Part shown: positions 17,464-25,616 of the stretch, one piece after another | How the letters are laid out: each line of letters opens with the position of its first letter | Numbering within the stretch: position 1 is the stretch's first letter | Source: Acidobacteriaceae bacterium | Lineage (GTDB): Bacteria; Acidobacteriota; Terriglobia; Terriglobales; Acidobacteriaceae | Reading direction: 5' to 3' | Assembly: GCA_035944135.1 (NCBI GenBank) | Contig: DASZBM010000007.1 | Coordinates: 62,001-126,000, forward strand | Length of the DNA: 64,000 nucleotides | Position numbers and translations under genes: made by a program | The notes under the pieces: model-generated | Told to the model about the DNA's origin: nothing | The model's database searches: none | What the model saw: the letters and a program-made list of their open reading frames with translations, nothing else

Positions 17464-18576
17464 GTGACGACGCGCGGGAGGCTGCAGGTGTTTGGCGGTG
17501 GGAGAATCTGGTGCTCAACGACAGTGCAGCGCGCGGCTGTTGTAGGCGTGTTGCTGGCTTGTTCGTTCTCGGGCATCGGCCAGCAACGACAGCAGCATCG
17601 GCCGATGGAAGTTCCCAGCCCTACGCAGAACACGATTGAACCTGCGCGCACACGGCTCATCCTGAAGGACGGAACTTATCAGCTTGTGCTGAGCTACCAG
17701 GTCGTCGGCAACGTGGTGCACTATCGCAGTGCGGAGCGCGAAGGTGAAGAAGAAGAGATTCCACTCGCGCTGGTCGATCTGCCCGCGACCGAGAAGTGGA
17801 AGAAAGACCACGAGCCCGGGGCGCGCAAGGCGGAGCAGTCGCATGCGCCGGTGATCAGTCCGGAGCTCGCGAAGGAGGAAGCCGCACGCGCCGCGCTGAC
17901 GCCGGAGATTGCGCCTGACCTGCACCTGCCCGAAGAGGACAGCGTGCTCGCGCTCGATACGTTCCGCGGCACGCCGGAGCTGGTGCCGATGCCGCAGTCT
18001 GCCTCCGACCTGAACAAGGAGACGGCGCACGCGGTGCAGAAGGGCGCGATCAATCCGGCCTCTGCTCCGCATCGCATCACGGATATTCCGCGGGAACGCG
18101 CCGATATTCAGCTTCATGTGCCTGATCCGGTTTTCTATGTGCGCGTCAATGGCGGCAATCCGGATGACGCTGTTTACACCAGCGGCGGCACGTTCACGGT
18201 CGACACGCACGGCGCAAGCGGACGCGCCACGCCTTCTGGTGGCGATCCGAACAATGGGTATGTGATTGAACGCGTGGATGTGCGTCAGGACGCGCGCATC
18301 GTGGACAGCCTACGAATCGCGTGGCTCGGCACTGGCCGCACGCAGCGCGACATTGTGGAGACGCGTGCGGAGATTTTGCCCGGCGGGCACTGGATGAAAC
18401 TCACGCCGCTTCAGCCGTTGGATTTCGGCGAGTATGCGCTGATCGAGGTGCTCGGAGCCAACGCGGTGAATCTTGATGTGTGGGACTTCGGCGTGCACTC
18501 GGACGCGCCTGAAAATATCGAGGCGATTCATCCGGAGGCGAGGCGGCCGCCCACTCTGGAGCACAGGTCGAGATGA
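17464..18576 (+). CDS. Unknown secreted Pro/Glu-rich protein
   Basis: A 370-residue protein starting with GTG at 17464 behind a GGAG element. An N-terminal hydrophobic segment (AAVVGVLLACSFSGIG) is a probable signal peptide. Residues about 55-105 hold a motif common in Acidobacteriota secreted proteins (LILKDGTYQLVLSYQVVGN, then VHYRSAEREGEEEEIPLALVD), which reads like a short all-beta unit with an acidic tail. The C-terminal half contains a second beta-rich region ending in FGEYALIEVLGANAVNLDVW. I cannot name a family or give a function. The gene lies 44 bases behind GH15 and may be in its transcript. It converges on the cyclase gene; a terminator hairpin lies between. Confidence 0.75.
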   Translation: MTTRGRLQVFGGGRIWCSTTVQRAAVVGVLLACSFSGIGQQRQQHRPMEVPSPTQNTIEPARTRLILKDGTYQLVLSYQVVGNVVHYRSAEREGEEEEIPLALVDLPATEKWKKDHEPGARKAEQSHAPVISPELAKEEAARAALTPEIAPDLHLPEEDSVLALDTFRGTPELVPMPQSASDLNKETAHAVQKGAINPASAPHRITDIPRERADIQLHVPDPVFYVRVNGGNPDDAVYTSGGTFTVDTHGASGRATPSGGDPNNGYVIERVDVRQDARIVDSLRIAWLGTGRTQRDIVETRAEILPGGHWMKLTPLQPLDFGEYALIEVLGANAVNLDVWDFGVHSDAPENIEAIHPEARRPPTLEHRSR

Positions 18577-18634
18577 GTTCCGACTCAGCGATTGGAGTGA
18601 ATAGTGAGTAGTGAATAGTGAATAAGGCGAGAAC

Positions 18635-18649
18635 GAAGGCACTGCCTTC
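18635..18649. terminator. Hairpin between convergent genes, flanked by GTGA/TCAC repeats
   Basis: GAAGGC (18635-18640), loop ACT, GCCTTC (18644-18649). It is surrounded by repeats of AGTGA on the left (18590-18622) and of TCACT/CTCAC on the right (18651-18675), which can extend the pairing imperfectly. There is no long T-run. It lies between two gene ends, so a bidirectional transcription stop is the likely role. Confidence 0.5.
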
Positions 18650-18681
18650 CTAACTCACTAACTCCTCACTCGCTAACTTCT

Positions 18682-19794
18682 TCACGCCGTGGCATGCCGT
18701 GAGGTCTTCGACATCGGCATCGACGCCAGCGAGTCGGGATCAGCTATAGCAATTTGGTCGCGACCCCGCGCCTTGGCGTGATACATCATCGTGTCGGCGG
18801 AGCGAATGATCGAGTGCAGCGTATCTCCATCCTGTGGATACGTCGCGAGTCCGAAGCTTGCGGTCAGCCGCAGCCCGAGCCCTTCGCCGCTCAGGAAGGC
18901 ATTGGTGATGATCGCTTCGCGAAGCTTCTCCGCCACTTCGGTCGCTGCGGGTTTGTCGAGTCCGCGCAGCAGCGCGACGAACTCATCACCGCCGTACCGG
19001 AAGCCGGCATGTGCAGGTCCAAGTGTGCGCTTGATCACGTTGCCGACCTCTGCAAGCAGGCGTGAGCCAACCAGGTGGCCGTGCGTGTCGTTCACGCTCT
19101 TGAAATGATCGAGGTCGAGAAACAGCAGGCTGAAGTGCGGCTTGATCGGGATAACGCGCGGATCATTCTCCGCAGCGATCTCGTTCTCGAGCATCGTGTA
19201 CAGATAGCGCGAGTTGAACAGCCCTGTGCAGTCGTCCGTGATGGTCAGGTGCTGTACCAGCTTGACGTAACGCGCGTTCGCCAGCGCGATCGCTGCGTAG
19301 TCGCAGAGCACGCGAAGGAACGAGATCGACGCCTCCGGCAGCAGGTCAAGCTTGCTGTTGTGCAACTGCAGCACGCCCAGCGTGCGTCCGCCGTGGCGCA
19401 GCGGAAGGCAGGCGATCGACAGCAGGTGCATCTCCGGATGCTGACGCGCGAAGACGGACCAGTCCGGATCGGCGGTCACATCGGGGATCACGAGCGGATT
19501 GCCCGTGAGTGCAACGTAACCGGAGATGCCTTCGCCCATCTTTATGCGAAGGTCCCCGATATTTTCTGTATCGATGCCGGCGTGGAGCGCGTAGTAGAGC
19601 TCGTTGGCCTCTTCATCAAGCATGAGCAGCGACCACTGCTCAGGCCCGAAGTACTCTTCCATCTGCGAGAGAATCGCCCGCAGCAGCGGCTCCAACTCAA
19701 GGTTGGCCGTCAGCGCACGCGCAACTTCGTGGAAGACGCGCAGGTGGTCCAGCTGCCTGCTGTCCATTAGCTCGGGATGCCGACTGTTTGTCAC
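18682..19794 (-). CDS. GAF-GGDEF diguanylate cyclase
   Basis: A 370-residue protein beginning at GTG 19794, which has AGGAAGGAAC directly upstream; the longer frame to 19899 lacks a ribosome site. A GAF sensor domain covers about 10-165 (ELEPLLRAILSQMEEYF, then IKMGEGISGYVALTGNPLVI). It is linked to a GGDEF domain (about 195-350) with the DDCTGLFNSRYLYTML start, LLFLDLDHFKSVNDTHGH and an intact RYGGDEFV active site. The enzyme should make cyclic di-GMP from two GTP. The RxxD inhibitory site expected five residues before GGDEF is absent (GPAH there), so product inhibition through that site is unlikely. There is no membrane segment; it is cytoplasmic. The GAF ligand is unknown. Confidence 0.93.
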   Translation of the reverse strand: MTNSRHPELMDSRQLDHLRVFHEVARALTANLELEPLLRAILSQMEEYFGPEQWSLLMLDEEANELYYALHAGIDTENIGDLRIKMGEGISGYVALTGNPLVIPDVTADPDWSVFARQHPEMHLLSIACLPLRHGGRTLGVLQLHNSKLDLLPEASISFLRVLCDYAAIALANARYVKLVQHLTITDDCTGLFNSRYLYTMLENEIAAENDPRVIPIKPHFSLLFLDLDHFKSVNDTHGHLVGSRLLAEVGNVIKRTLGPAHAGFRYGGDEFVALLRGLDKPAATEVAEKLREAIITNAFLSGEGLGLRLTASFGLATYPQDGDTLHSIIRSADTMMYHAKARGRDQIAIADPDSLASMPMSKTSRHATA

Positions 19795-19960
19795 GTTCCT
19801 TCCTGGGTATCGGGTCAGGACGTACTCATCATCAGTCTGACAAGCATAGCGCAAGAATGTACCGGTCTCTTGCCTATTTGCCAGTGTACGCGTTTGCATA
19901 CTAGGTGCATCGGCGTATCAGGATGAAACGCGAGGATTGTTTTGATTAAGAACAAGCGAA

Positions 19961-21058
19961 TTATCCGCCGATATGCACCATGGATCGCGACGGCTTCAGG
20001 AAGCCGGGCTCGCCGATGTGATGCCGAGACTCCTTGCGATCAACAATCTTGCGAATGCGTTCGCGCAACTGATCATCGTTCGCACCGCTCCGCATCGGCC
20101 CCACAAGATCGTGGTCACTCTGCGAGAAGAGGCACGTCCTGACTTTGCCGTCTGATGTGACGCGAATGCGGCTGCAGTGTCCGCAGAAAGGATGGGAGAC
20201 AGGCGCGATGATTCCAATCTCCCCGATGCCGTCGTCGAAGGTGAACCGCCGCGCAGTCTCGGACGCGTGATTTGCCGGCAGTGCGACGAGCGGGCGTACA
20301 TGGTTGAGACGATGGATGATCTCGTCCATGCGTACGACGGCCTCCGGCGTCCAGGTGCGGTCCTCTTCGAGCGGCATCCACTCGATGAAGCGCACGATGA
20401 CGCCTTCAGCGCGCGAGAACTCCGCGAAGGCCTCGACCTGGTTGTCATTGAAGCCGCGAAGCAGAACCGCGTTCACCTTCACCGGACCGAGGCCCGCATC
20501 CTGCGCGGCGCGGATGCCATCACGCACACGCTCGAAGCTGCCGGGAACGCGCGTGATACGCGCAAAGGTCTCGGCGTCGACGGCATCCATGCTGACCGTC
20601 ACGCGGTTCAGCCCGGCGCGCTTGAGGTTCTTCGCCATTCCGGCGAGCAGGTGGCCGTTGGTGGTCAGCGCGATGTCGAGAGGATCGGGCGTGAAAGCCG
20701 CGTGCATGCCGGCGATCTCGCCGATGAGCTCGACGAGGCCCCGGCGCAGCAGTGGCTCGCCGCCGGTGAGCCGCACCTTTTCCACGCCGAGAGAGACGAA
20801 CAGCCGCACCATCCTGCTGTACTCTTCGATCGGCAGCTCGGTGTACTGGGCTCCCTCGTTGCCGGTGCGGCAGTAGACACACTTGTAGTTGCAGCGGTCT
20901 GTGACGGAGAGCCGCAGGTCGGTGATGGCTCGCCCGTGCTTATCGCGCAGCCTCGTCCCAGGCTCGGCTGGATCCGGCCGAACGCTCCAGGGCTCCGCCT
21001 GGAAGGCAGGGCTCGGGTCTTGCACCGGATTCAGGATGGGCGGCAGCGCAGCGGCCAT
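19961..21058 (-). CDS. moaA: GTP 3',8-cyclase (molybdenum cofactor synthesis)
   Basis: A 365-residue radical SAM enzyme that starts molybdopterin synthesis from GTP. The N-terminal cluster motif is CNYKCVYC (C-x3-C-x2-C), preceded by DKHGRAITDLRLSVTDR. KVRLTGGEPLLRRGL is the SAM GGE motif. The second iron-sulfur site is CGHCSRIRVTSDGKVRTC (C-x2-C-x13-C), and the chain ends in the Gly-Gly tail required in MoaA. The start is uncertain: ATG 21058 gives a short N-terminal arm, while ATG 21118 would add 20 residues that look non-coding. GGAAAC/GTTTCC (21061-21066 and 21085-21090) can form a hairpin just before the chosen start. No other moa gene is in the window. Confidence 0.95.
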   Translation of the reverse strand: MAAALPPILNPVQDPSPAFQAEPWSVRPDPAEPGTRLRDKHGRAITDLRLSVTDRCNYKCVYCRTGNEGAQYTELPIEEYSRMVRLFVSLGVEKVRLTGGEPLLRRGLVELIGEIAGMHAAFTPDPLDIALTTNGHLLAGMAKNLKRAGLNRVTVSMDAVDAETFARITRVPGSFERVRDGIRAAQDAGLGPVKVNAVLLRGFNDNQVEAFAEFSRAEGVIVRFIEWMPLEEDRTWTPEAVVRMDEIIHRLNHVRPLVALPANHASETARRFTFDDGIGEIGIIAPVSHPFCGHCSRIRVTSDGKVRTCLFSQSDHDLVGPMRSGANDDQLRERIRKIVDRKESRHHIGEPGFLKPSRSMVHIGG

Positions 21059-21184
21059 AAGGAAACAGTACTTCTTCAGATGCAGTTTCCGGAAGCCCAT
21101 TCCCGGCATCCATGTCATACTGAGGGCAACTTACAGAGGAACCATCCAGGTCCGCACCCCCCAGCGGCAGGCTGCGCTGTTCCC

Positions 21185-21199
21185 TCCTGCGAGGCAGGA
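21185..21199 (+). promoter_or_regulatory. Hairpin overlapping the ribosome site of the 21205 gene
   Basis: TCCTGC (21185-21190), loop GAG, GCAGGA (21194-21199), six bases before the GTG start at 21205. The GAGGCAGGA stretch is the only candidate Shine-Dalgarno sequence, so it would be partly paired in the RNA. This could lower or regulate translation; that is inference from the sequence alone. Confidence 0.4.
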
Positions 21200-21204
21200 A
21201 TCTC

Positions 21205-21651
21205 GTGCGGACGACCTCCATTACGGCATGGCTGGGGCACCACGCCTGGCCCCTCTGGCTGCTTCTCGCGGCCGCGGTGCTGTGTATTGTCCTGCTACGA
21301 CTGTCTGCCTGGTCCCGTGAGCACACGCTGCGCCGCAAGCGCGCCGGCGTAACGCATGAGACCTTCACCGCACAGCTTCAGCAGTACGGCTTCGATCCGG
21401 TCATCACCTCGTCTACATTCCGCTACCTGCGCGAGGTACAACTCGTGCCGTTTCCGGTACTTCCGGGCGACGATCTGGAAAAAGACCTGGGCCTGACGCC
21501 GGAGGATGTCGAGCAGACCGTCCGCGATCTATCGCTCGCCTTGCGGCGGGAGTACAGCCCGGGTCTCCAGCCCACTCCGCTCGTCACGGTCGAGGACCTG
21601 ATACGCCTTCTCCAGGCCGAGCCGCGGATTATCAGAACGGAGATTGCCTAG
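21205..21651 (+). CDS. Unknown small membrane-anchored protein
   Basis: A 148-residue protein with a GTG start. One N-terminal transmembrane helix (about 14-33, PLWLLLAAAVLCIVLL) is followed by a basic stretch (RKRAG) and a cytoplasmic helical domain of about 100 residues with two acidic/Leu-rich segments (DDLEKDLGLTPEDVEQTV, and VTVEDLIRLLQAEPRI). The middle segment 'TPEDVEQTVRDL' suggests a short helix-turn fold, but I recognise no family. It is divergent from moaA with about 145 bases between starts. A role with moaA is not supported by anything visible. Confidence 0.68.
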   Translation: MRTTSITAWLGHHAWPLWLLLAAAVLCIVLLRLSAWSREHTLRRKRAGVTHETFTAQLQQYGFDPVITSSTFRYLREVQLVPFPVLPGDDLEKDLGLTPEDVEQTVRDLSLALRREYSPGLQPTPLVTVEDLIRLLQAEPRIIRTEIA

Positions 21652-21719
21652 ACCGTGGGCAGACTCAAATCGCCCGATCCAGCCAGGCGGCAGCGCATGC
21701 GTGAATCTCGGCAGCGCGG

Positions 21720-21887
21720 CTAAATCCCGACGCCGAACTCCATCTCCTGCGTCTGGTCTCCCGAGTGGGAGTAAACGTCGTACGGCGTGCGGCGATGGAA
21801 CTTGTACCGCTCGCGCAGTTCTCGTCCCACGACCACACCGATGGCCAGCACGGTAATCCCGGCTGAAACCAGTCCTACGTTGCGCAT
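21720..21887 (-). CDS. Small single-span membrane protein (55 aa)
   Basis: A 55-residue protein from ATG 21887. Residues about 4-22 form a membrane helix (VGLVSAGITVLAIGVVVG), followed by a charged, Tyr-containing tail (RELRERYKFHRRTPYDVY). GGAGGGG lies about 13 bases upstream of this ATG. A longer frame from 21953 exists, but its extra residues lack hydrophobic or conserved character. The function is unknown. It stands alone on its strand between the 21205 gene and the FmdB-type gene. Confidence 0.55.
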   Translation of the reverse strand: MRNVGLVSAGITVLAIGVVVGRELRERYKFHRRTPYDVYSHSGDQTQEMEFGVGI

Positions 21888-22102
21888 AAAGGTCCGGCCC
21901 CCCTCCGAGGCGTCCTCGTGAGCGGCACCGCGGAGTGAGTGATTACATCTCATGCGAAGGATAATAGCGCACCCCTGTTAACGTTGGGTATTCCCGCCTT
22001 CTGCCACCTCTGTGCAAGTAACCCAGAAGTCAACATCCGGCGTTTGAATCAGATGCCGGGAGCGCTGCTCGCGGCGAAACTCTTGCAATCAGAACCCGCA
22101 AA

Positions 22103-22447
22103 TCAGCTCTTTGACGTGGTCGCAGGCGTCGATGATGTCGACGTCGAACTCGATGAGCCAGCACCCGAGCTCTCACTGGAGCTCTTCGCCGGGGCCGTGC
22201 TCTCAGCCGGCTTGGAAGTCTCACCACCCGACTTGGCCGTGTCGCCGTTCGAGGACGCAGCCGGCTTCGCCGAAGAGTAGAGGTCCTTGTACCATCCGCC
22301 ACCCTTGAATTGGACGGCAGGGGCGGTCAGGGTGCGCTCGATCGGGCCACCGCAGTGCGGGCATACGGTCAACGGAGCGTCGGAGAACTTCTGGATCTTT
22401 TCGGTGCGGCGTCCGCACTCTTTGCATTCGTACTCGTAAAGCGGCAT
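22103..22447 (-). CDS. FmdB-type zinc-ribbon protein
   Basis: A 114-residue protein with the FmdB/CxxC regulatory-type zinc ribbon at the N-terminus: PLYEYECKECG, then LTVCPHCGGPIERTL (two CxxC knuckles, residues about 8-11 and 29-32), ending in VQFKGGGWYKDLY, the usual end of this domain. The remaining about 50 residues are a low-complexity Ser/Thr/Ala/Lys tail (SSSSTSTSSTP). The start at 22447 is supported by AGAAGGA 6-12 bases upstream and by the fold beginning at residue 2. Such proteins are putative regulators or zinc-binding adaptors; no target is known here. Confidence 0.9.
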   Translation of the reverse strand: MPLYEYECKECGRRTEKIQKFSDAPLTVCPHCGGPIERTLTAPAVQFKGGGWYKDLYSSAKPAASSNGDTAKSGGETSKPAESTAPAKSSSESSGAGSSSSTSTSSTPATTSKS

Positions 22448-22547
22448 TGCGGGTCCTTCTGGGCTTGAAAACGTTCGCTGTTTTAAGAATACAGTCTGGC
22501 GCGATCGGGCTGCCAATGAACCGGTGCAGCCGATGTATGCTCCGGGC

Positions 22548-23993
22548 ATGCTCCGTCGGCTGTTGGTGCTCATTACTGTGATGCTCTCCGCGCTCTCCGC
22601 CATCGCGCAATCGCCCGCGTCCACTCCGCCGATGGGCTGGAACAGTTGGGACGCCTACGGGCTCACCATCACCGAAGCGCAGTTCCGCGCCAACGTCGAG
22701 GTCCTGCACGACAAGCTGCTGCCCTTCGGCTGGCGCTACGGAGTCATCGATGAGGGCTGGTTCTTCGAAAACCCGCAGGACAGGCCGAAGCCCGAGACGC
22801 TGCGGTATGCGATCGATCAGTACGGGAGGTATGTGCCCGTGCCGGCAAGGTTCCCGTCGGCTGTCGGAAAGCCAATGGTCTTTGGCGATGGATACGCGGG
22901 GCCGAAGCCTAGGCTCGCCGCGACCATCGAGGAGACAAGCTTCAAACCGCTCGCAGACTGGGTGCATGCGAAAGGTCTGCTGTTCGGCATTCACATCGTG
23001 CGCGGGATCCCACGCGCTTCGGTCGAACGCAACCTACCCATCGCCAACTCGAGCTTCCACGCCGAGGATGCAGCCGACACCAGCGACGCCTGCCCGTGGG
23101 ACCCGACCAACTGGGGCGTGAAGGACAACGCTGCCGGCCAGGCCTGGTATGACGCCCTCCTCCAGCAGTACGCCGATTGGGGCGTCGACCTACTGAAGGT
23201 GGACTGCATCGCCGACCACCCTTACAAGGTCAGCGAGATCCGCCAGATTCGCAGAGCCATCGATAAGACCGGCAGAAACATGGTGCTCAGCCTCTCACCC
23301 GGCCCCACGAACCCCTCGCACGCCACCGAGGTCGCCTCGCTCGCCAACATGTGGCGCATCTCGAACGATTTCTGGGACCTCTGGAGCGGTGGCAACTTCG
23401 CCGATGGCTTCCCGCAGTCGCTCAAGGGCCAGTTCGACCGGCTCGCCACGTGGTCGCAGTTCGACTTCAAGCCCGGCCAGTGGCCCGACGCCGACATGCT
23501 CCCGCTCGGCGAACTGCGGCCCTCTCCCGGATGGGGCGATCCTCGCCACACCCGCCTGACACCGGACGAGCAGAAGACGCTGATCACTCTCTGGTCGATC
23601 ACGCAAAGCCCTCTGATCCTTGGCGCGAATTTGACGATGCTCGATCGAGAGACCCTGAAGCTGCTGACGAATCGCGGAGTTTTGGACCTCGATCAATACA
23701 CATCGGTGCGCGGCAAACCTGTGGACGGCCTCGCAACCGGCGATCTGCGCGTGTGGCGAGTTAAATTGAAGCCGGGTTTGGATTACACACCGGCGTTTGC
23801 TGTGGCCTTATTCAACCTGAGCGACGCTCCGATGAAGATCGACCGCCCGCGCACTGAGCTTGGTTTCTCGGGCGAGGTCAAGGGCCCACTTGCGGAGCTG
23901 TTCGATGTCTGGGCACACACTACCTTGTGGCGCAACGACCGTGTGAAGCTCACCATTCCACCCCACGGCTGCGTGCTGCTGGAGGGGAGCTAG
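22548..23993 (+). CDS. GH27 alpha-galactosidase, secreted
   Basis: A 481-residue glycosidase with a Sec signal peptide (LLVLITVMLSALSAIAQ). The GH27 TIM-barrel start PPMGWNSWDAYG is at about residues 28-39. The catalytic nucleophile strand is DLLKVDCIAD (Asp about 218). The acid/base region is MWRISNDFWD (about 267-276), where the Asp follows the conserved R-I-S. PLILGANLTMLDRETLKLL and the beta-sandwich C-terminal domain (about 390-481) complete the family plan. It removes terminal alpha-linked galactose from oligo- or polysaccharides in the periplasm or outside. No sugar transporter is adjacent. It diverges from the zinc-ribbon gene. Confidence 0.93.
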   Translation: MLRRLLVLITVMLSALSAIAQSPASTPPMGWNSWDAYGLTITEAQFRANVEVLHDKLLPFGWRYGVIDEGWFFENPQDRPKPETLRYAIDQYGRYVPVPARFPSAVGKPMVFGDGYAGPKPRLAATIEETSFKPLADWVHAKGLLFGIHIVRGIPRASVERNLPIANSSFHAEDAADTSDACPWDPTNWGVKDNAAGQAWYDALLQQYADWGVDLLKVDCIADHPYKVSEIRQIRRAIDKTGRNMVLSLSPGPTNPSHATEVASLANMWRISNDFWDLWSGGNFADGFPQSLKGQFDRLATWSQFDFKPGQWPDADMLPLGELRPSPGWGDPRHTRLTPDEQKTLITLWSITQSPLILGANLTMLDRETLKLLTNRGVLDLDQYTSVRGKPVDGLATGDLRVWRVKLKPGLDYTPAFAVALFNLSDAPMKIDRPRTELGFSGEVKGPLAELFDVWAHTTLWRNDRVKLTIPPHGCVLLEGS

Positions 23994-24215
23994 TCGCACC
24001 GTTGTCACGTTACTTCCCGGCCAATAGGCAGTTACCAGAGCTGCGCGCAAGATTACCAAGTGAATCTTCACGCTTTGCCAGTCAGCCCTTAGTTTTGATT
24101 TCAAGAAGCGCCAGACAGGAAAGAGACATTGAGAGCCCATCCTTTTCCCGGGTCAAAAAGGGCACTCGCAGTCCGAATCTGTTCGAGGTGCTCGCGCAAG
24201 CGCAGACCTGATCAC

Positions 24216-24412
24216 GGGGGCTCTGAAAAGAGCTGATCCGGGTACTGTGCACCATGCTGGAAGGCGAAACAGCCTGAGCATGCGGGGGGCGAGGCAGGAA
24301 CCCGCGTTCTCTTGGGGGAGAGAACGCGGGGCTCGCCTACACCGGTCTGTACATCTGTTGGCTCTTACTTTTGCAAGGGGCTGTCCTGCCGGGACGGCCC
24401 CTTGCATTTGTG
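24216..24412 (+). ncRNA. Candidate structured RNA upstream of ruvB
   Basis: The 510-base gap between GH27 and ruvB (23994-24503) has no credible coding frame but a series of strong stems. AAGAGC (24228-24233) can close with GCTCTT (24361-24366). CATGCT (24253-24258) pairs AGCATG (24277-24282), with AGGC/GCCT inside. GGCGAG (24288-24293) pairs CTCGCC (24332-24337). Nested inside that pair, CCCGCGTTCTCT (24301-24312) pairs AGAGAACGCGGG (24319-24330). A last 14-bp stem GCAAGGGGCTGTCC (24373-24386) / GGACGGCCCCTTGC (24392-24405), followed by ATTTGTG, looks like a terminator. A closed body of about 140-180 nt plus terminator suits a free-standing small RNA (6S-like size) or a long ruvB leader. I could not match it to a named RNA family. 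Confidence 0.5.
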
Positions 24413-24503
24413 TGCCGGCCCCTTGGCTTTGCTGGCTCACTTTGCACAGGCGGCCTCAAGCCATGCATTGTATTAGCGCTATCTTCGCCGTATCCTCGCC
24501 TCA

Positions 24504-25589
24504 GTGCCCGCTCCGTTCCAGATTCCGCAACGAAAATCCGGATCGAAGGACCGCGCCGAGAACGCGGACCGTATTGTCTCGGCCGGTCCGGTCGACGACG
24601 ACTCCCAGTTTGAACTCAAGCTGCGGCCCAAGCGTCTGGCGGAATTCATCGGCCAGTCCAAGGCCAAGGAGCAGCTCTCCATCGCGCTCGAAGCCGCCAA
24701 AGCCCGCGGCGAAGCCCTCGATCACGTCCTCATCTTCGGCCCACCCGGTCTCGGCAAGACCACGCTGGCGACGATCATCGCGAACGAGCTCGAGGTCGCC
24801 TTCCAGCAAACCTCCGGTCCGGCGCTGCAGATCCAGGGTGATCTGACCGCCATCCTCACCAACCTGCGCGAAAAGCAGGTGCTCTTTCTGGACGAGATTC
24901 ACCGTCTCCAGCCCGTCCTCGAGGAAAAGCTGTACACCGCGCTCGAGGACTACCAGATGGACATCATCATCGGGCAGGGGCCGAGCGCGCGCACGCACAC
25001 CCTGGAGCTGAAGCCGTTCACGCTGGTAGGCGCAACCACGCGGCCCGGCCTGCTGAGCTCGCCGCTGCGGTCGCGCTTCGGAATTCTGCTGCGGCTCGAG
25101 TTCTATACCGAGGACGATCTGCGCTTCATCGTCACGCGCTCGGCTGAAGTTCTTGGTGTGCCGATCGATGAAGACGGGGCGGCCGAAATTGCAGTGCGCT
25201 CCCGCGGAACCCCACGTATCGCAAATCGCCTGCTCCGCCGCGTGCGCGACTTCGCCGAGGTGCGTGCCGCCGGCCGCATCGACCGCGAGACCGCGATGCG
25301 CGCGCTTGAACTGCTCGAGGTCGACGCGCATGGCTTCGATGAGCTCGACCGCCGCCTGCTGCGAACAATCATTGAGAAGTACGACGGCGGCCCGGTAGGC
25401 CTGAACACCCTGGCGGCCGCGCTCGCCGAAGAGCAGGACGCGCTCGAAGAGGTTTACGAGCCGTTCCTGATTCAGATTGGCTTCCTCGACCGCACGCCTC
25501 GCGGACGCGTCGCGACGCGCCGGGCATACGAGCACCTCGGCATCGAGATGCCGCGCCGTAACCCGCCAGCTCCGACGCTCTTCCAGTAA
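24504..25589 (+). CDS. ruvB: Holliday junction branch migration helicase RuvB
   Basis: A 361-residue AAA+ motor with GTG start. The motifs are [18 protein letters not shown] at the N-terminus, Walker [12 protein letters not shown] (about 79-89), Walker B FLDEIHRL (about 131-138), sensor 1 [10 protein letters not shown] and arginine finger SPLRSRFG (about 190-197). A winged-helix DNA-binding C-terminus follows ([16 protein letters not shown], then [19 protein letters not shown]). It drives branch migration of four-way junctions together with RuvA. ruvA lies 21 kb away in another operon (46663-47259) and no ruvC is visible, so the ruv genes are dispersed. The strongly folded region upstream may be a separate RNA or a leader of this gene. 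Confidence 0.97.
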   Translation: MPAPFQIPQRKSGSKDRAENADRIVSAGPVDDDSQFELKLRPKRLAEFIGQSKAKEQLSIALEAAKARGEALDHVLIFGPPGLGKTTLATIIANELEVAFQQTSGPALQIQGDLTAILTNLREKQVLFLDEIHRLQPVLEEKLYTALEDYQMDIIIGQGPSARTHTLELKPFTLVGATTRPGLLSSPLRSRFGILLRLEFYTEDDLRFIVTRSAEVLGVPIDEDGAAEIAVRSRGTPRIANRLLRRVRDFAEVRAAGRIDRETAMRALELLEVDAHGFDELDRRLLRTIIEKYDGGPVGLNTLAAALAEEQDALEEVYEPFLIQIGFLDRTPRGRVATRRAYEHLGIEMPRRNPPAPTLFQ

Positions 25590-25616
25590 CGGCGTGAGAA
25601 CGGATGCTAGGCTCAG

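Noticed and set aside
21655-21723. 22-codon GTG frame (GRLKSPDPARRQRM) just after the 21205 gene
   Set aside because: It is too short, without a ribosome site or a hydrophobic or conserved feature.
24253-24282. SRP RNA (4.5S) because of GGAAGGCGAAACAGCC
   Set aside because: The conserved SRP Alu/S-domain motif (GGTCAGG, GGAAGGAAGCAGCC) is not matched, and the surrounding pairing differs.
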